DNA from: Entamoeba invadens IP1
Taxonomy: Eukaryota; Evosea; Mastigamoebida; Endamoebidae
Assembly: GCF_000330505.1 (NCBI RefSeq)
Contig: NW_004191916.1
Coordinates: 1-18,095 of the forward strand
Length of the DNA stretch: 18,095 nt
Direction of reading: 5' to 3'
This document shows positions 1 through 10,014 of the stretch, piece after piece; position 1 is the stretch's first letter; every line of letters begins with the position of its first letter. The notes under the pieces are model-generated. The model searched no databases. It worked only from the letters and a program-made list of their open reading frames with translations, and was not told the origin of the DNA. A program made the position numbers and the translations under genes.

Positions 1-1004
1 TTTGTTTTTAATAAAAATAATAACATTTTCATATTTAAATTTATAATTATTGATTATATTTTTATAATTATTTATTTTTTATATTATATAATAATACAAA
101 TAACTTATTAAATAAATAATATCGTTTGTTGTTTTTATAAATAATGTTTATAATTATTTTTATATTTTTTTATAATTATTAAAATGAATTTTATTACTGC
201 CACTAAACTCATTTAACCATTAAAAAAGTTTGGCCATTTTTCATTTGAAATTTTTTTACGATGACAATAATCTTCTTTTTTTTACTAAATTTTGATTTTT
301 TATTTTTTTGAGACTAAAAATTTAATTCGATTTTTTGTTTTTTATGTTAAAAAGAACTTAAAAACAACACTTTTAAATTAAATAAATTAAAATAAGCTGA
401 ACTTAAAATAATGTCTCCACGTTTACTAATTAAGACAAAATTATCTTTTTGAAACAAAACCTTGGAAATAAAAAAATAATGGCAAAAAAATTTTCTTATT
501 TTTGATGACTAAAAAATATGTGATTTTAGCGATCGGTCCCTAGGTATAGTCAATAAATTGCATTTTTGGATATTATTAATTGTTTAAAAAACAAAATGGG
601 TATTATAACAATCCAATTTGGTTTAAAAATTAACAATTTGTTTGAAATGATTATATAATATTGTTATATAAAAACAAACAGAGTATTTATTTATATTAAC
701 ATTATATAATACTAAGAAAAAACAGATGCTTGAAAAAGTTATGTGTAAATTAAAAATTGATTATTTTTATTATTTTGATTTAATTCTTATTGGTGTATAA
801 TTATTAAATTTGTTTAACTTTTTAAAATGAACAATAATTAAAAACATTTAAGTACGGTTTGTGACTGTACAAGTTTTTTATGGTTGGAGAAATATTATTC
901 TATTGTTTTTTGAATAATTTAATTTTTTTTTACTATTTTAATATTAAAACAAAGTTGTTATTTTTTTAGTTTGCTTATTAATAAATTTTTAATATAATAC
1001 TGGT
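1..1004. other. AT-rich intergenic DNA, no gene seen
   Basis: This stretch is dominated by A and T runs. No ATG-initiated frame of useful length is present on either strand, and I recognise no RNA gene or repeat family. It ends where a visibly GC-richer repeated block begins. Confidence 0.6.
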
Positions 1005-1317
1005 GATTCCGGAATCGGTTCGGGAACCGTCGTGTTCCGGAATCAAAAGTTTGGGAATATTTTTTTATGAAGTTCGGGAACTTGTGTGTTCGGGAACTTA
1101 TTGGTTCGGGAACACACCAATTTTAAGTTTGGGAATCAGGATGTTCCCGAACCGAGGTTAAAAATATTCCCGAATATTTTTTGATTCCGGAATCGGTTCG
1201 GGAATTTGATAAAAAAATAAAATTCCCCAAATATTTTTTTATTGATTCCTGAAACTTCTGATTCGGGAATCAAAAATATTTCCCAAATGTTTCAAGAAAA
1301 GCCGATTCCGGAATCGG
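1005..1317. repeat. GC-richer block of 13 TTCNNGAA octamers
   Basis: Thirteen copies of the self-complementary-type octamer TTCNNGAA (TTCCGGAA, TTCGGGAA, TTCCCGAA, TTCCTGAA) start at 1007, 1019, 1035, 1073, 1089, 1105, 1144, 1167, 1185, 1197, 1246, 1262 and 1306. Degenerate copies such as TTTGGGAA lie between them. GATTCCGGAATCGG occurs at 1005, at 1183 and at the right end, where 1302-1317 is a perfect 16-bp palindrome. Segments 1035-1065 and 1161-1190 are near inverted copies of each other, so the block could fold into hairpins. The surroundings are plain AT-rich DNA. It could be a degenerate minisatellite, the remains of a hairpin-rich MITE, or a protein-binding array. Spacing between octamers is irregular, and there is no coding frame. 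Confidence 0.75.
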
Positions 1318-1329
1318 TTTCGACTACAC

Positions 1330-4090
1330 TAACCTAATAACAACCATTAATTAATAATTTATTAAGGTTATTCATAAACCATCAAACAAATTAAACTATT
1401 AACAAATCATTGAAAAAACAATAAAAGTATTATTAAAAAATGATTTCGACATATATTGAGATATTTAAATAACAAATAAACAATAAATATAATATATATA
1501 ATCACAAACCAATGATTTATTTTACATGAGTAAGCCAAATAAATAACGTTATTTTTGATAATTCAAAATAAAAATAGAATAATATATCCAATTATCAATC
1601 TAATTATCATTATGATAACTTTTTAATTACTTACTAATTATTATTTAATTTTATTTGTATTAAATTCAATTATTGACAATTGCAATTTTGAACAATTTCT
1701 AATGAAACTTATTTAAATAAAATATTATTAATTATTATATTTTTTATACACAAAGAAAATCATTTTAAACCAAACCCACCTTAGAAGAATTCAATTACTA
1801 ACAATAATTTTTGTAAGTCTTTTGATTGAATATCAATTACAAACATAAATTATGGGTTTTAGATAATCAAACAGTAATTAATAATTTGAACATTATTAAA
1901 CAAAACCAAAACAACAGTTTAATAAATATTTTATAATAAAATATATAAATTAGATAATAAAAGTGGCTCGACAACTCAAAACATTAAAAAGAATATAATC
2001 TATTTGTTGTAAAATTGTATAATTATAATTTACTATATATCGATTTCGTAAGTATATTGTTTAAACAATATGATAAATTTTTGAAAAATATTTATATTAC
2101 CACATTGATGTTATTCTAATGCCTACAGTATATTGGCTTAATAATATTGTTTTTTAACATTGGGCGAGTAAATAATTTGTGTGTTAATAAATACCCAATT
2201 GACAAGCATATGATTCAAATTTAATTAATTTTTAATTTGATAAACAAAAAAACCAATAATATATAATCGTTTAAAAAATCAATTTTAAGGTCTTTAAGTA
2301 ATCAATAAATTAAAAACGTCTTACAAATGCAAGAGTTAATAAATTACCAATATTATTCAACAAATTGAAAGCTATACATATATATTTCTTATAAAAACAC
2401 TATTTTTTCATTGTTTAGTTTTGATTCAATTAATTAAATTATTTAGTATGTTTTAGAAAGTAGTCCTCTTGTATAATTCTGTCTGTTTGAGTGATAAAAT
2501 TCACAAGAGATGTATAAAATAGAATTAATTTAAAAAGTTTTGAAATTATTATATTAAAAATATTGAAGAATTTAAAACTTTATTTTAAATTAATCTAATT
2601 ATAATTATTCACATTTCTTGGAAAACTTCAGAAAGTGGACAACTATTTTAAACTGTTTATAACATTTAAAATTAAAAAAGAATGATCATGCAATAATTAT
2701 CAATTGATTTTTTTAAAAATATCTTAATGTTTAAAAAACAAATAAATAATTGGTTTTTATTGATAGTCATTAGATTAGCATAATCTGGAAAATTATCTGA
2801 TGTTTTTAGACCATTATAATGTGAATATGTTGTGATAATTTTTAAAAACCCAAAATGTTGTTTCTATTTTTTTAATTTTACCAATTCCGTTTTTTAATCA
2901 AAAATCAATTATTTTTTGTCAATAAGATAACGGTTTTAAATTGACTATATAACACTATCTAGCTTATTGAATGATTTTGTTTATTTTTTAATTTTATTAA
3001 TTTGATTTTATTAATTTCACAAACTAAAAATTATAATAAAGTATCAATTAAATAATCCATGATTTTATTGTGTTAATAAAATGAAACAACGTCATGAGCA
3101 GTATTTTTATTTGTGTTGGCGGTTAAAATAATTAAGGTTGGTGTCATTTTAATAAAATTTATCAAACGTGTTTAGAATTAATGATTAAAAACGAATAATG
3201 TGAAAAATTGTGATTATTCTTTTTGTTTTTTGTCTCAAAAACGCATTTAAAACAAAAAATACCTAATAAGTTACTGTAAAGATTATCAAACTGTGAACAT
3301 TTGGAATCAAATCATAATTAATAGTTATAGTTTTATTTGGTTTAATTTACCAATTGAAAATCGTGCGTATATTGTTATTTTTATTTCGCTTGATTTATCT
3401 TTAGTATTTAGGAAGTAACACAAAAACTCAATTGATAATTATTTTTTTTTTGAATTAAATATATTATTCAATTTTACTAAAATTTTAAGTTTTTAATTCT
3501 GTTTTTAAAAACAAAAACCATTGAAGTTCATTATTGATTGTAATTATATATGTGTCAAATACAATTAACTATAATTTATATTAATTTTATTTATATATTT
3601 AAAAATGTTTATCAGACACACAAATTGATTATCATAATAATATTTTTAATAAATAATAAATTTTAATATTAAAAAATATGAACATAAAAATAAAAAAATA
3701 CACAATTCATATTGGGTGGTTATCTATTAATATTTATAATTAATATACAATTAAACATTATTATTAATTAAATTTTGAAATATTCTAATAATTAAACAGA
3801 TTCATTTTATTAATATATATTAATGTATAACTTTTAATTAAATAATTATTAGACAATTTGCATAACAGTATAAACATAATTCATACTCATACAAAGAGTT
3901 AAAAAGATATATATTATTAAATTAAATATCTATTATTTGTGCGACGGTTTTGGGCTTATTTGTTGTTATATAAAATTTTGGGTTTTTAAATGAATAAAGT
4001 CGGGAATATTAGTAATAATAATTAGCAAATGTCCAAATTCCCAAAAAGTTAACAATTTATCAGAGTAAAAAGACACAATCTTTGTTTTAA
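1330..4090. other. Long AT-rich gene desert
   Basis: About 2.8 kb of very AT-rich sequence with no ORF of 60 codons or more on either strand. I see no tRNA fold and no tandem array. Short coding-like islands are interrupted within a few codons. It could contain old, unrecognisable transposon remains. Confidence 0.5.
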
Positions 4091-4228
4091 TATTATCAAG
4101 TCATTAAAGATTTTGCTAATACAGCAGTATCTACAATTTATAGACAAATTCTTTTTATTCAGATAGTAATACATCTTAACAAAGAGTTTACCAGAAAACG
4201 TTTATCATTTAAATGTTTGACAATTTAA
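4091..4228 (+). pseudogene. Faint transposase-like relic (possible Tc1-type HTH fragment)
   Basis: A 45-codon open stretch without a start ATG ends at TAA 4226-4228. Its translation contains AVSTIYRQ followed, after about 16 residues, by EFTRKRLSF. That order resembles the second helix-turn-helix and the following basic segment of Tc1-type transposases (S-x-TIYR ... TRKRLS). Nothing recognisable continues on either side. I base this only on motif resemblance, so chance similarity in AT-rich DNA is quite possible. Confidence 0.2.
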
Positions 4229-4899
4229 AATCTTCGAATTTTGGAAATTTTTTTTGTTTTTAATCTTTTTTTTCTTTATCCCGAAATTTTGGCTTAATAT
4301 TTGACTTGTCAATTTTTGTCTCGGCAATTTTGAAAATAGAAATAACATTTCTTATATTTTATAATAAAATATTACTATTTGATTTTTTTGAAACAAAAAA
4401 AATTAGTTTAAATATTTTTTACTCATAAAACTGATTTTGATCAATTTTTTGTGTAAATACTTAATAAAATGTCGAAATTTCTGCAATTTTGGGAATTATA
4501 CCCATAAAATAATGAATAAATGTCTAACTATGTTTGCAAATGAATGCTTTTTTTAATGACAAAATTGACTTTATTTTACTAAAAATTATTTGTATCCAGC
4601 AAAAACGCGTGTATCCACTGGATGGACGCTTATTCAGTGGATAGACGTCCATCCAATGGTATGCCCTTACTCTATGTGATTATATTTAATTCTTAATATG
4701 AATAATTATCAAATGTGACTATTATGGGGTTTATTTAATATAATTTATTAAAAACCATAAATGTATTAAACAGAATCATGAATGTTCTGTTCAATTATTT
4801 TGTAGAAAACTGTAAATAAACACAGAAGAAAAACGTATTTTTTAATAAAACCTTTGTTATTCGTTGGTTTTTTGTTGTAAACTCCTTGATGTTCCAGTT
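4229..4899. other. AT-rich intergenic DNA up to the Hsp70 fragment
   Basis: Apart from the inverted repeats at 4613-4654 I see no gene or RNA. The last 40 bases, read on the minus strand, may hold a few degenerate codons of the Hsp70 lid in a shifted frame, but the match is too weak to annotate. Confidence 0.45.
4613..4654. repeat. Two overlapping inverted repeats (alternative hairpins)
   Basis: ATCCACTG at 4613-4620 pairs with CAGTGGAT at 4635-4642. GGATGGACG at 4620-4628 pairs with CGTCCATCC at 4646-4654. The pairs interlock, so the two stems are mutually exclusive or form a pseudoknot-like arrangement. The segment is GC-richer than its flanks. No function can be assigned. Confidence 0.6.
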
Positions 4900-5616
4900 T
4901 TATTCTGTCGATATCTGTATGAAGATCCGCTCTACCTTAGCCTCAGCTTTCTTTTGTTTCAGTGTGTATTCATCCTTTGATGCTAAATAGTTCTTGTCGA
5001 GCCAGTCGAGTGTCTTCTTGATAATTGCTTCAATTGCCGCCTTGTCATATGGTGAGAGCTTTGTTGCAATTTGCTCGTTGAGTGTGTTTTTCATTGAGTA
5101 GCAGAAGTTCTCAAGTCCATTCTTTGCCTCGACAAATTCCTTCATCTATTCGTCCTTCGCCTTGAACTTCTCTGTGTCTGCAACCATCTTGTCGATCTGC
5201 TCCTTTGAGAGTCTCCCTTTGTCGTCTGTGATTGTGATCTTGTTCTTCTTTCCTGTTGTCTTGTCCTCAGCTGAGACATTCAATATCCCATTTGCATTTG
5301 TGTCAAATATGACTACTATTGTGGGGACATCACGTGGTGCGGGTGGAATGCCAGACAACTCAAACTTGCCAAGCAGGTTGCAGTGTGATGTCATAGATGC
5401 CTCGCCTTCAAAGACTTGGATGAGCACGCCTGGTTGGTTGTCTGCATATGTTGAGAAGATCTGTGACTTCTTTGATGGTATTGTCAGGTTTCGTGGTATC
5501 AGTGCCGTCATCACACCGCCCGCTGTCTCAATGCCAAGTGTCAATGGCGCAACGTCAAGCAGCAACACGTCTTCCGTTTCTTTCTGCCATTTCCAGTCAA
5601 GATAACAGCCCGAACT
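4900..5616 (-). pseudogene. Truncated cytosolic-type Hsp70 pseudogene (substrate-binding domain only)
   Basis: The reading frame from 5568 to 5149 gives the Hsp70 interdomain linker ([18 protein letters not shown]) and the beta-sandwich substrate-binding domain. It retains [51 protein letters not shown] and [14 protein letters not shown] at 5146-5148 interrupts the frame, and the same frame then resumes with the start of the alpha-helical lid (FVEAKNGLENFCYSMKN) to a stop at 4900. Upstream of the linker the homology continues in another frame (VRAVILTGN, about 5590-5616), which shows a one-base frameshift near 5577-5585, and then it ends abruptly. The whole ATPase domain of about 380 residues and the C-terminal tail are missing. 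Conserved residues have also drifted (TSHCN before [15 protein letters not shown] for the usual RGVP-type sequence). Intact Hsp70 is an ATP-driven chaperone; this copy cannot be. It looks like a duplicated and decaying fragment, clearly GC-richer than its surroundings. Confidence 0.9.
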
Positions 5617-5726
5617 TCAATTGATTTATTTAAGATTTGAGATGTTTAATTCATTTATAAAAATCCTGTTTTTTAGCCAAAAACGTTAAATTTTCAATTT
5701 AAAAAAGGAAAATAGAAAAAAATAAA

Positions 5727-5757
5727 AAAGATGTGTCTTTTGAAATGACACATCTTT
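5727..5757. repeat. 11-bp-arm hairpin, first of a related pair
   Basis: AAAGATGTGTC (5727-5737) and GACACATCTTT (5747-5757) are perfect inverted arms around a 9-nt spacer. A diverged copy of the same hairpin lies about 175 bp downstream at 5902-5932. There is no protein-coding context. It could be a small foldback repeat or a 3'-end processing or termination element of some nearby transcript. Confidence 0.6.
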
Positions 5758-5901
5758 ATTTATTTGTGCATTTAGAGCCTTAAATACAAATGTTTGAATA
5801 TTGAATATGATTATAAAGTTTATATTATATTAGTTTTTAAATTTCAAGATTTTTTGATTACAGAATCCGAAGTTATGATAACCATATTTTTCAAATAATA
5901 A

Positions 5902-5932
5902 AAAGATATGTCTTCGAAAAATACACATCTTT
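5902..5932. repeat. Second, diverged copy of the same hairpin
   Basis: AAAGATATGT (5902-5911) and ACACATCTTT (5923-5932) pair with one mismatch around an 11-nt spacer. The arms are clearly related to those at 5727-5757, which suggests duplication of one small foldback unit. Confidence 0.5.
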
Positions 5933-6666
5933 CAAATTTTATCATTTATTCTTAAAAAACAAAAAATATCTTTCATTTTAAATTGATGTTTGATCAAAAA
6001 AAGTTTGATGCATTGTTTGTTTAGACTTTTCTTTGAAAAAAATATGACTTTGAATTTTCAAAAAGATGGTTCGACACTAAAATTTGTTTTTTTATTGGTC
6101 AATTACAATACTATTCGTTTTTGAATTTTCAAACCAAGAATTTTAATCTTTTTACAAATTATTTTGTCTCTTTTTCAATTTTTTTATAAAAATAATGCCA
6201 CGTGGTTCGTGCAGGTATTTCGCAGGTCTTTATATTAAATATTTTATTATAATGTGACAAGATTTTTCAAAAAAGAATATGAATTTTTAAAACACCATTT
6301 TCAGTGCTATTGTGTATTCAATAATTGTTGTGTCAATAATAATTTTATTGTTAATTATTGGAATATAATATTTTGTATATTTGAAGTACTTTTCAACTGA
6401 TGCAGTGTCAATTGAAATATGGATGTTTTAACAAGCTATGTAATTATCATATAAATATTAAAGCTTCCATTTAATTAGATTCGTTTATATCATTTGTTGT
6501 AAACTTTTACTTGATTTTTAAGAAAGTTTAATATTGGCTAATAATTCTTGAGTTGTTTGAAATGCCAACACTATATAATAGTTTAAGATTTTATTTCTTT
6601 CTAGTTTGAATTAAAGTTACCTGTTGATAAAAAGATTGTAACTGATTAAATAAAATATAATAAAAT

Positions 6667-6746
6667 GCACACGGTGGGGTTCGAACCCACGAATCTTTCG
6701 AAATTGGTGCCTAAAACCAACGCCTTGACCACTCGGCCACGTGTGC
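6667..6746 (-). tRNA. tRNA-Leu, anticodon UAG
   Basis: The minus strand folds into a complete class II tRNA of 80 nt. The acceptor stem is GCACACG paired with CGTGTGC (6740-6746 with 6667-6673). The D arm is of the leucine type (GCCGAGTGGTCAAGGC). The anticodon stem TTGGT/ACCAA encloses the loop TTTAGGC, with anticodon TAG at 6711-6713. A long variable arm (TTTCGAAAGA) and a T arm GTGGG-TTCGAAC-CCCAC follow. There is no intron and CCA is not encoded. It charges leucine and reads CUA and other CUN codons. Immediately downstream on the minus strand a T4 run (6662-6665) can serve as the RNA polymerase III terminator. Only one copy is in this window, whereas many Entamoeba tRNA genes occur in tandem arrays. 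Confidence 0.97.
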
Positions 6747-6887
6747 TTACATATATTATCTATTTCCATTTTATTGAATCCATTTTAAGATATACTGGAT
6801 TATTTTTTTCATAATAAATACAAAAATTTATAAACAATTAGATACTTCAAATTCTTCATTGTTAATTATTAAAATTTTAATAAAAAG

Positions 6888-7070
6888 TCAAAAAATATAA
6901 TACAACTTCTTTGCTTTCTTCTTCTCCTTCTTCTCGTGAGTGGTTTCTTCACGTTCGGTGTGCATGATTGAAGCAAGTGCATATGACTTTGTTGGTGCTG
7001 GATTGTCGTCCGTCTGGAATCTCTTTCCGCCTTCCTTTGCTCCGTTTCTCTTTCTTGGTTTTGTTGCCAT
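6888..7070 (-). CDS. Small Lys-rich hypothetical protein (60 aa)
   Basis: An ATG-initiated frame of 60 codons starts at 7070. It is basic throughout: MATKPRKRNGAKEGGKRF at the N-terminus, a middle part with TKSYALASIM, and a C-terminal run of E and K (HEKKEKKKAKK) before LYYIF and TGA. No signal peptide, membrane segment or known domain is visible. A nuclear, RNA-binding or ribosome-associated role is only a guess from the charge. Support for a real gene: base composition is markedly GC-richer than the flanks, the start has a short-leader initiator-like context (GCATTCAATG), and an A/T-rich AATAAAAG box lies about 27-34 nt upstream of the ATG (7097-7104). TAATT-type 3' motifs follow the stop. 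The overlapping plus-strand frame is treated as a shadow. I do not recognise the family. Confidence 0.5.
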   Translation of the reverse strand: MATKPRKRNGAKEGGKRFQTDDNPAPTKSYALASIMHTEREETTHEKKEKKKAKKLYYIF

Positions 7071-7391
7071 TGAATGCTTTCTCTTTCAAAATCAATCTTT
7101 TATTTGGTGTTCTATTTCCTCAACACACTATTGTTTGGGTTTCTTGATTTGTATTATTATTTGGACATTTCCCACACAATGCCGTGATATACACGCCGTT
7201 GTTTTAAAAAGTGATTTGCATCCCAAAACTGCAAGACACGACACACGACGTGTCGCCATCTGGCTGTTATTTTTGGTTTTTATTTATATTATTATAAATA
7301 TCTTGGCTTCTGATACTTTGTGTCATAATTAGTATCTATTAACAATTGAATAAATATGTCTTACTTATTTAAAATCAGTAACAGATGTATA
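7071..7391. other. Upstream region of the Lys-rich ORF
   Basis: This region is partly GC-richer and includes the inverted repeat CGACAC-ACGAC-GTGTCG at 7239-7255, about 170 bp upstream of the 7070 start codon. This could be a regulatory site for the minus-strand gene. The plus-strand open frame here antisenses that gene and continues into its upstream region, and is not credible as a gene. Confidence 0.35.
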
Positions 7392-7393
7392 TA

Positions 7394-7589
7394 GAGTCAG
7401 CCTTTAAAGTAATCTGGTGGACAAAAAATAGCTTTAATTTTGTCTAAAAATCAGGCATTAGGTAAAGCTTGAATAAACCCGAAACGGTTGGGATGGGTTT
7501 ATGGGACGGCTTCCCGAAATATTCCAATCTTTATGGTCCAAAATATACCAGATAACGTTTAAGACTAGATAAAGTTTAAAGACTGACTG
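7394..7589. mobile_element. MITE with TA target duplications (element 1)
   Basis: A 196-bp non-coding unit is flanked by TA at 7392-7393 and 7590-7591. The left end reads GAGTCAGCCTTTAAAG and the right end, on the opposite strand, CAGTCAGTCTTTAAAC. The imperfect terminal inverted repeat is about 24 bp, with roughly 19 of 25 aligned positions identical by eye. The right arm holds an approximate internal duplication of about 18 bp (AGTCTTTAAAC / AGTCTTAAACG). The interior contains an 8-bp inverted repeat (ATAAACCC 7473-7480, GGGTTTAT 7495-7502). CAGT-type ends and TA duplications are typical of non-autonomous Tc1/mariner/pogo elements. It has no coding capacity. Confidence 0.6.
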
Positions 7590-7591
7590 TA

Positions 7592-9930
7592 GTTAAAAAT
7601 TATAATAAATGTTTCGATTGTTTTTCATTGAAAAAAAAAATGATTAAAATTGTAATTATTGAGAATAAAGTTGTTTATAGAGTCAAATTTTAAACAGTGG
7701 GCGGGTATTGTAAATTTTGTTTTTTCAAGAGAAAGCATTTTAGAGTGAAATTTTAAATTTCATTTTAATTGTTGAGTTTATGAAATACGAATTGTCGAAA
7801 ATATTAGTTTTTTAATTAAAATATGTGCTTCTCAGAAATTTGAATGTATCATATGTAATATTTGTGATATTGATTAATTTTTAATATCAAAGTAGTGATA
7901 CTGAAAATATTTGAAATAAAGTGTTTAGTCATACTAAGGCAGATATGTTTTAGTTGATAATAAAACAAAATACCAAAAAATAATTATTCATTTTTAAGTG
8001 AATAACATTTTTGCAGTCTTTAAAACAATTCTCTCCAATAAAACCGACTGTGGGTGGTACAACAATTTCCAGTGCAATGCAATTTTTAAAACAATTATTT
8101 TGAAAAAAACATTCTTAAAGCAAAACCATTTAAAAAAACGATGTTTTTTAAGTGTTAAGTTATTTAACAAAAATTTCTTTTGTTATCTTATTTTTTTCAA
8201 ATTTATTATTAACACGTTCAAAAACGTAATAATAATAAGTTTTTATTTTTTTCTTTTACCTAAACCCTTTTTTTGCCTTCATACACAAAACAAATTTTTG
8301 AAAAAAAAATTTATTTGTTTTTTTATCAACTCAATTTTGAATTGTATATTTTATAGTCACACAAATAAACATGAATGAGTTTATTTGTGTTAAACAAGAG
8401 CAAAGCATTAGAAAGAAAAATGGGGTCTAATGATGGTTTAATATATTTGGTTGTTTTTTATATAAAAAAGTATATTGTCATTTGATTATAATTATATTGG
8501 TGTTTATATTGTCGTTATATTGTTAATGTGACTATTTGACATTGTTTGTTATAAAGTGGATTGATGATGTAGCGTTTTATATTAAATGTTGAAACACGAT
8601 AAAGTGATATGAAAATACATCCAAAAAGATTATTTTTGATCAATCTTAGGTAAATGAGTTCTTATTTGTTAATTATTTTAAGTAAAATAAAACTGACTAT
8701 TGGCCGGTTTAAATTAGAAGGGGTTTTTGAATAAAAATAAAGTAAGGAGAAAAAGTTGCACCACTAATCCAAAGACTTCTTTTTTTTTCTATATTCCAAA
8801 ATTTTATCATTTTTATTGGATTGTTTTTTTGGAAAAAAATAATTCTATTGTTTTCTTTTCTTTTCTTTTTGTTAAAATGGTTGTACCTTTTCTTGAATTA
8901 TTAAAAAATGTAAATTTTTATTCGGCAATTTAAGCCTTAAATCATTTTAAATAAACCCGAATTATTAAACTAAAACCACTTATATTTTACTATGCCATCT
9001 TTTTATGAAAAATTTCAAAACTATTAACAATGATTTATTTTTTTAAATTTAAACTATATTTTTTTACAACAACAATATATTATATTAATAGCATTTGTTT
9101 TTTCTATATTTAATAAAAGACAAATCCTAAAGGTTTAGTTTCATCCTCTAAAACAAATAAAAATATGTAAATTTTTATACAAATGTTTATGTTTGAATTT
9201 AAAAATGTACAAATGTAACTCTAATACACCACAATAAATAACGATCAAAACTTTAATGCATGACATTATCGATACAATTTGTGTTTACTGAATTCAAAAA
9301 TTTGAAACAATATTAATCATCCATTGTTTTAAATCAAAACATTTCTGTATTTTTGTTGAAATGTTTAGAACACAAATCCACGTTTAATTCGATATATACG
9401 ATATTACTTAGATATTAACAGATATTTTAAACAATTTGGCCACATGTTTTTCTATTCTAAAATTAAATGCATTGGAGATACACACAATTTATAAACAAGA
9501 TCATAATTTAAAAAATAAACAAAAAACTTTAATTAAACGATGTTGATTATAAATTATTGTATTTTAATTTTATAATATCATGTCTATATTATTAAACAAA
9601 TTTATTTATCAAAAAAACAATTGATGAATTTATTATAAGATTGAGAAAATACAGTTCATTTAACTTTTATCATCATTTCATAACCATAATGACATAATTA
9701 TATTGTTTAATTGTAACTTGTATTAATATTTTAATACAACTGTCATATTAAAATTACAATGAATAAAAAACATGAATGTTAATAATGAATAAATAATAGT
9801 TTGTTTACTTGCTCATAACAATTACTATAAATTATATAAATTTTTTATATGAAATTACCCTATTTCAATTAAACCTTTTTGTTATATGAATTATAAGAAT
9901 TTCTAAAGAGTTTAATCTAATTAATAACAC
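7592..9930. other. AT-rich intergenic DNA
   Basis: About 2.3 kb with no supported gene. Two plus-strand open stretches (7998-8378 and 8727-8933) lack ATG starts (GTG and TTG respectively) and translate to low-complexity F/K/N/I sequence, so I do not call them genes. A perfect hairpin at 8359-8390 is listed separately. Confidence 0.55.
8359..8390. repeat. Perfect 12-bp-arm hairpin
   Basis: ACACAAATAAAC (8359-8370) and GTTTATTTGTGT (8379-8390) are exact inverted complements around an 8-nt loop (ATGAATGA). No flanking TA duplication or gene explains it. It may be a small foldback element or a transcription-end signal. Confidence 0.6.
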
Positions 9931-9947
9931 AGTGGAAAAGGAATTAA

Positions 9948-9969
9948 AGAGGTCTAAAAGGCGACCTCT
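9948..9969. repeat. Short inverted repeat upstream of the pogo-like transposase
   Basis: AGAGGTC (9948-9954) and GACCTCT (9963-9969) form 7-bp arms with an 8-nt spacer, 45 bp before the transposase ATG. A CAGTGG sequence lies just upstream at about 9931. This may be the subterminal part of the transposon's left end. No matching right end with the same sequence is clear. Confidence 0.35.
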
Positions 9970-10014
9970 ATTTGTTATAAAAACGTATTCACTGCGAAAG
10001 ACTGTGAAATTGCC

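Larger units (their letters stand above)
5617..6666. other. AT-rich intergenic DNA between Hsp70 fragment and tRNA
   Basis: No ORF or RNA gene is recognised here. Two related hairpins are annotated separately. The only other unusual point is a short GC-richer patch near 6195-6230 that includes the palindrome CCACGTGG. Confidence 0.5.

Noticed and set aside
1005..1317. Heat-shock-element array
   Set aside because: TTCNNGAA pairs are present, but the GAA/TTC units are not continued at the regular 5-bp period expected of heat-shock elements, and no gene is near.
5162..5605. 147-codon plus-strand frame across the Hsp70 fragment
   Set aside because: It is the antisense shadow of the GC-richer Hsp70 pseudogene, which has clear family motifs.
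6940..7332. 130-codon plus-strand frame
   Set aside because: It overlaps the better-supported minus-strand Lys-rich ORF and then turns into hydrophobic low-complexity sequence in its upstream region.
7998..8378. 126-codon plus-strand open frame
   Set aside because: It begins at GTG, not ATG, and encodes low-complexity F/K/N/I sequence typical of AT-rich DNA read by chance. It also runs into the perfect hairpin at 8359-8390.
8727..8933. 68-codon plus-strand open frame
   Set aside because: It begins at TTG, has the same composition as its flanks, and shows no recognisable motif.
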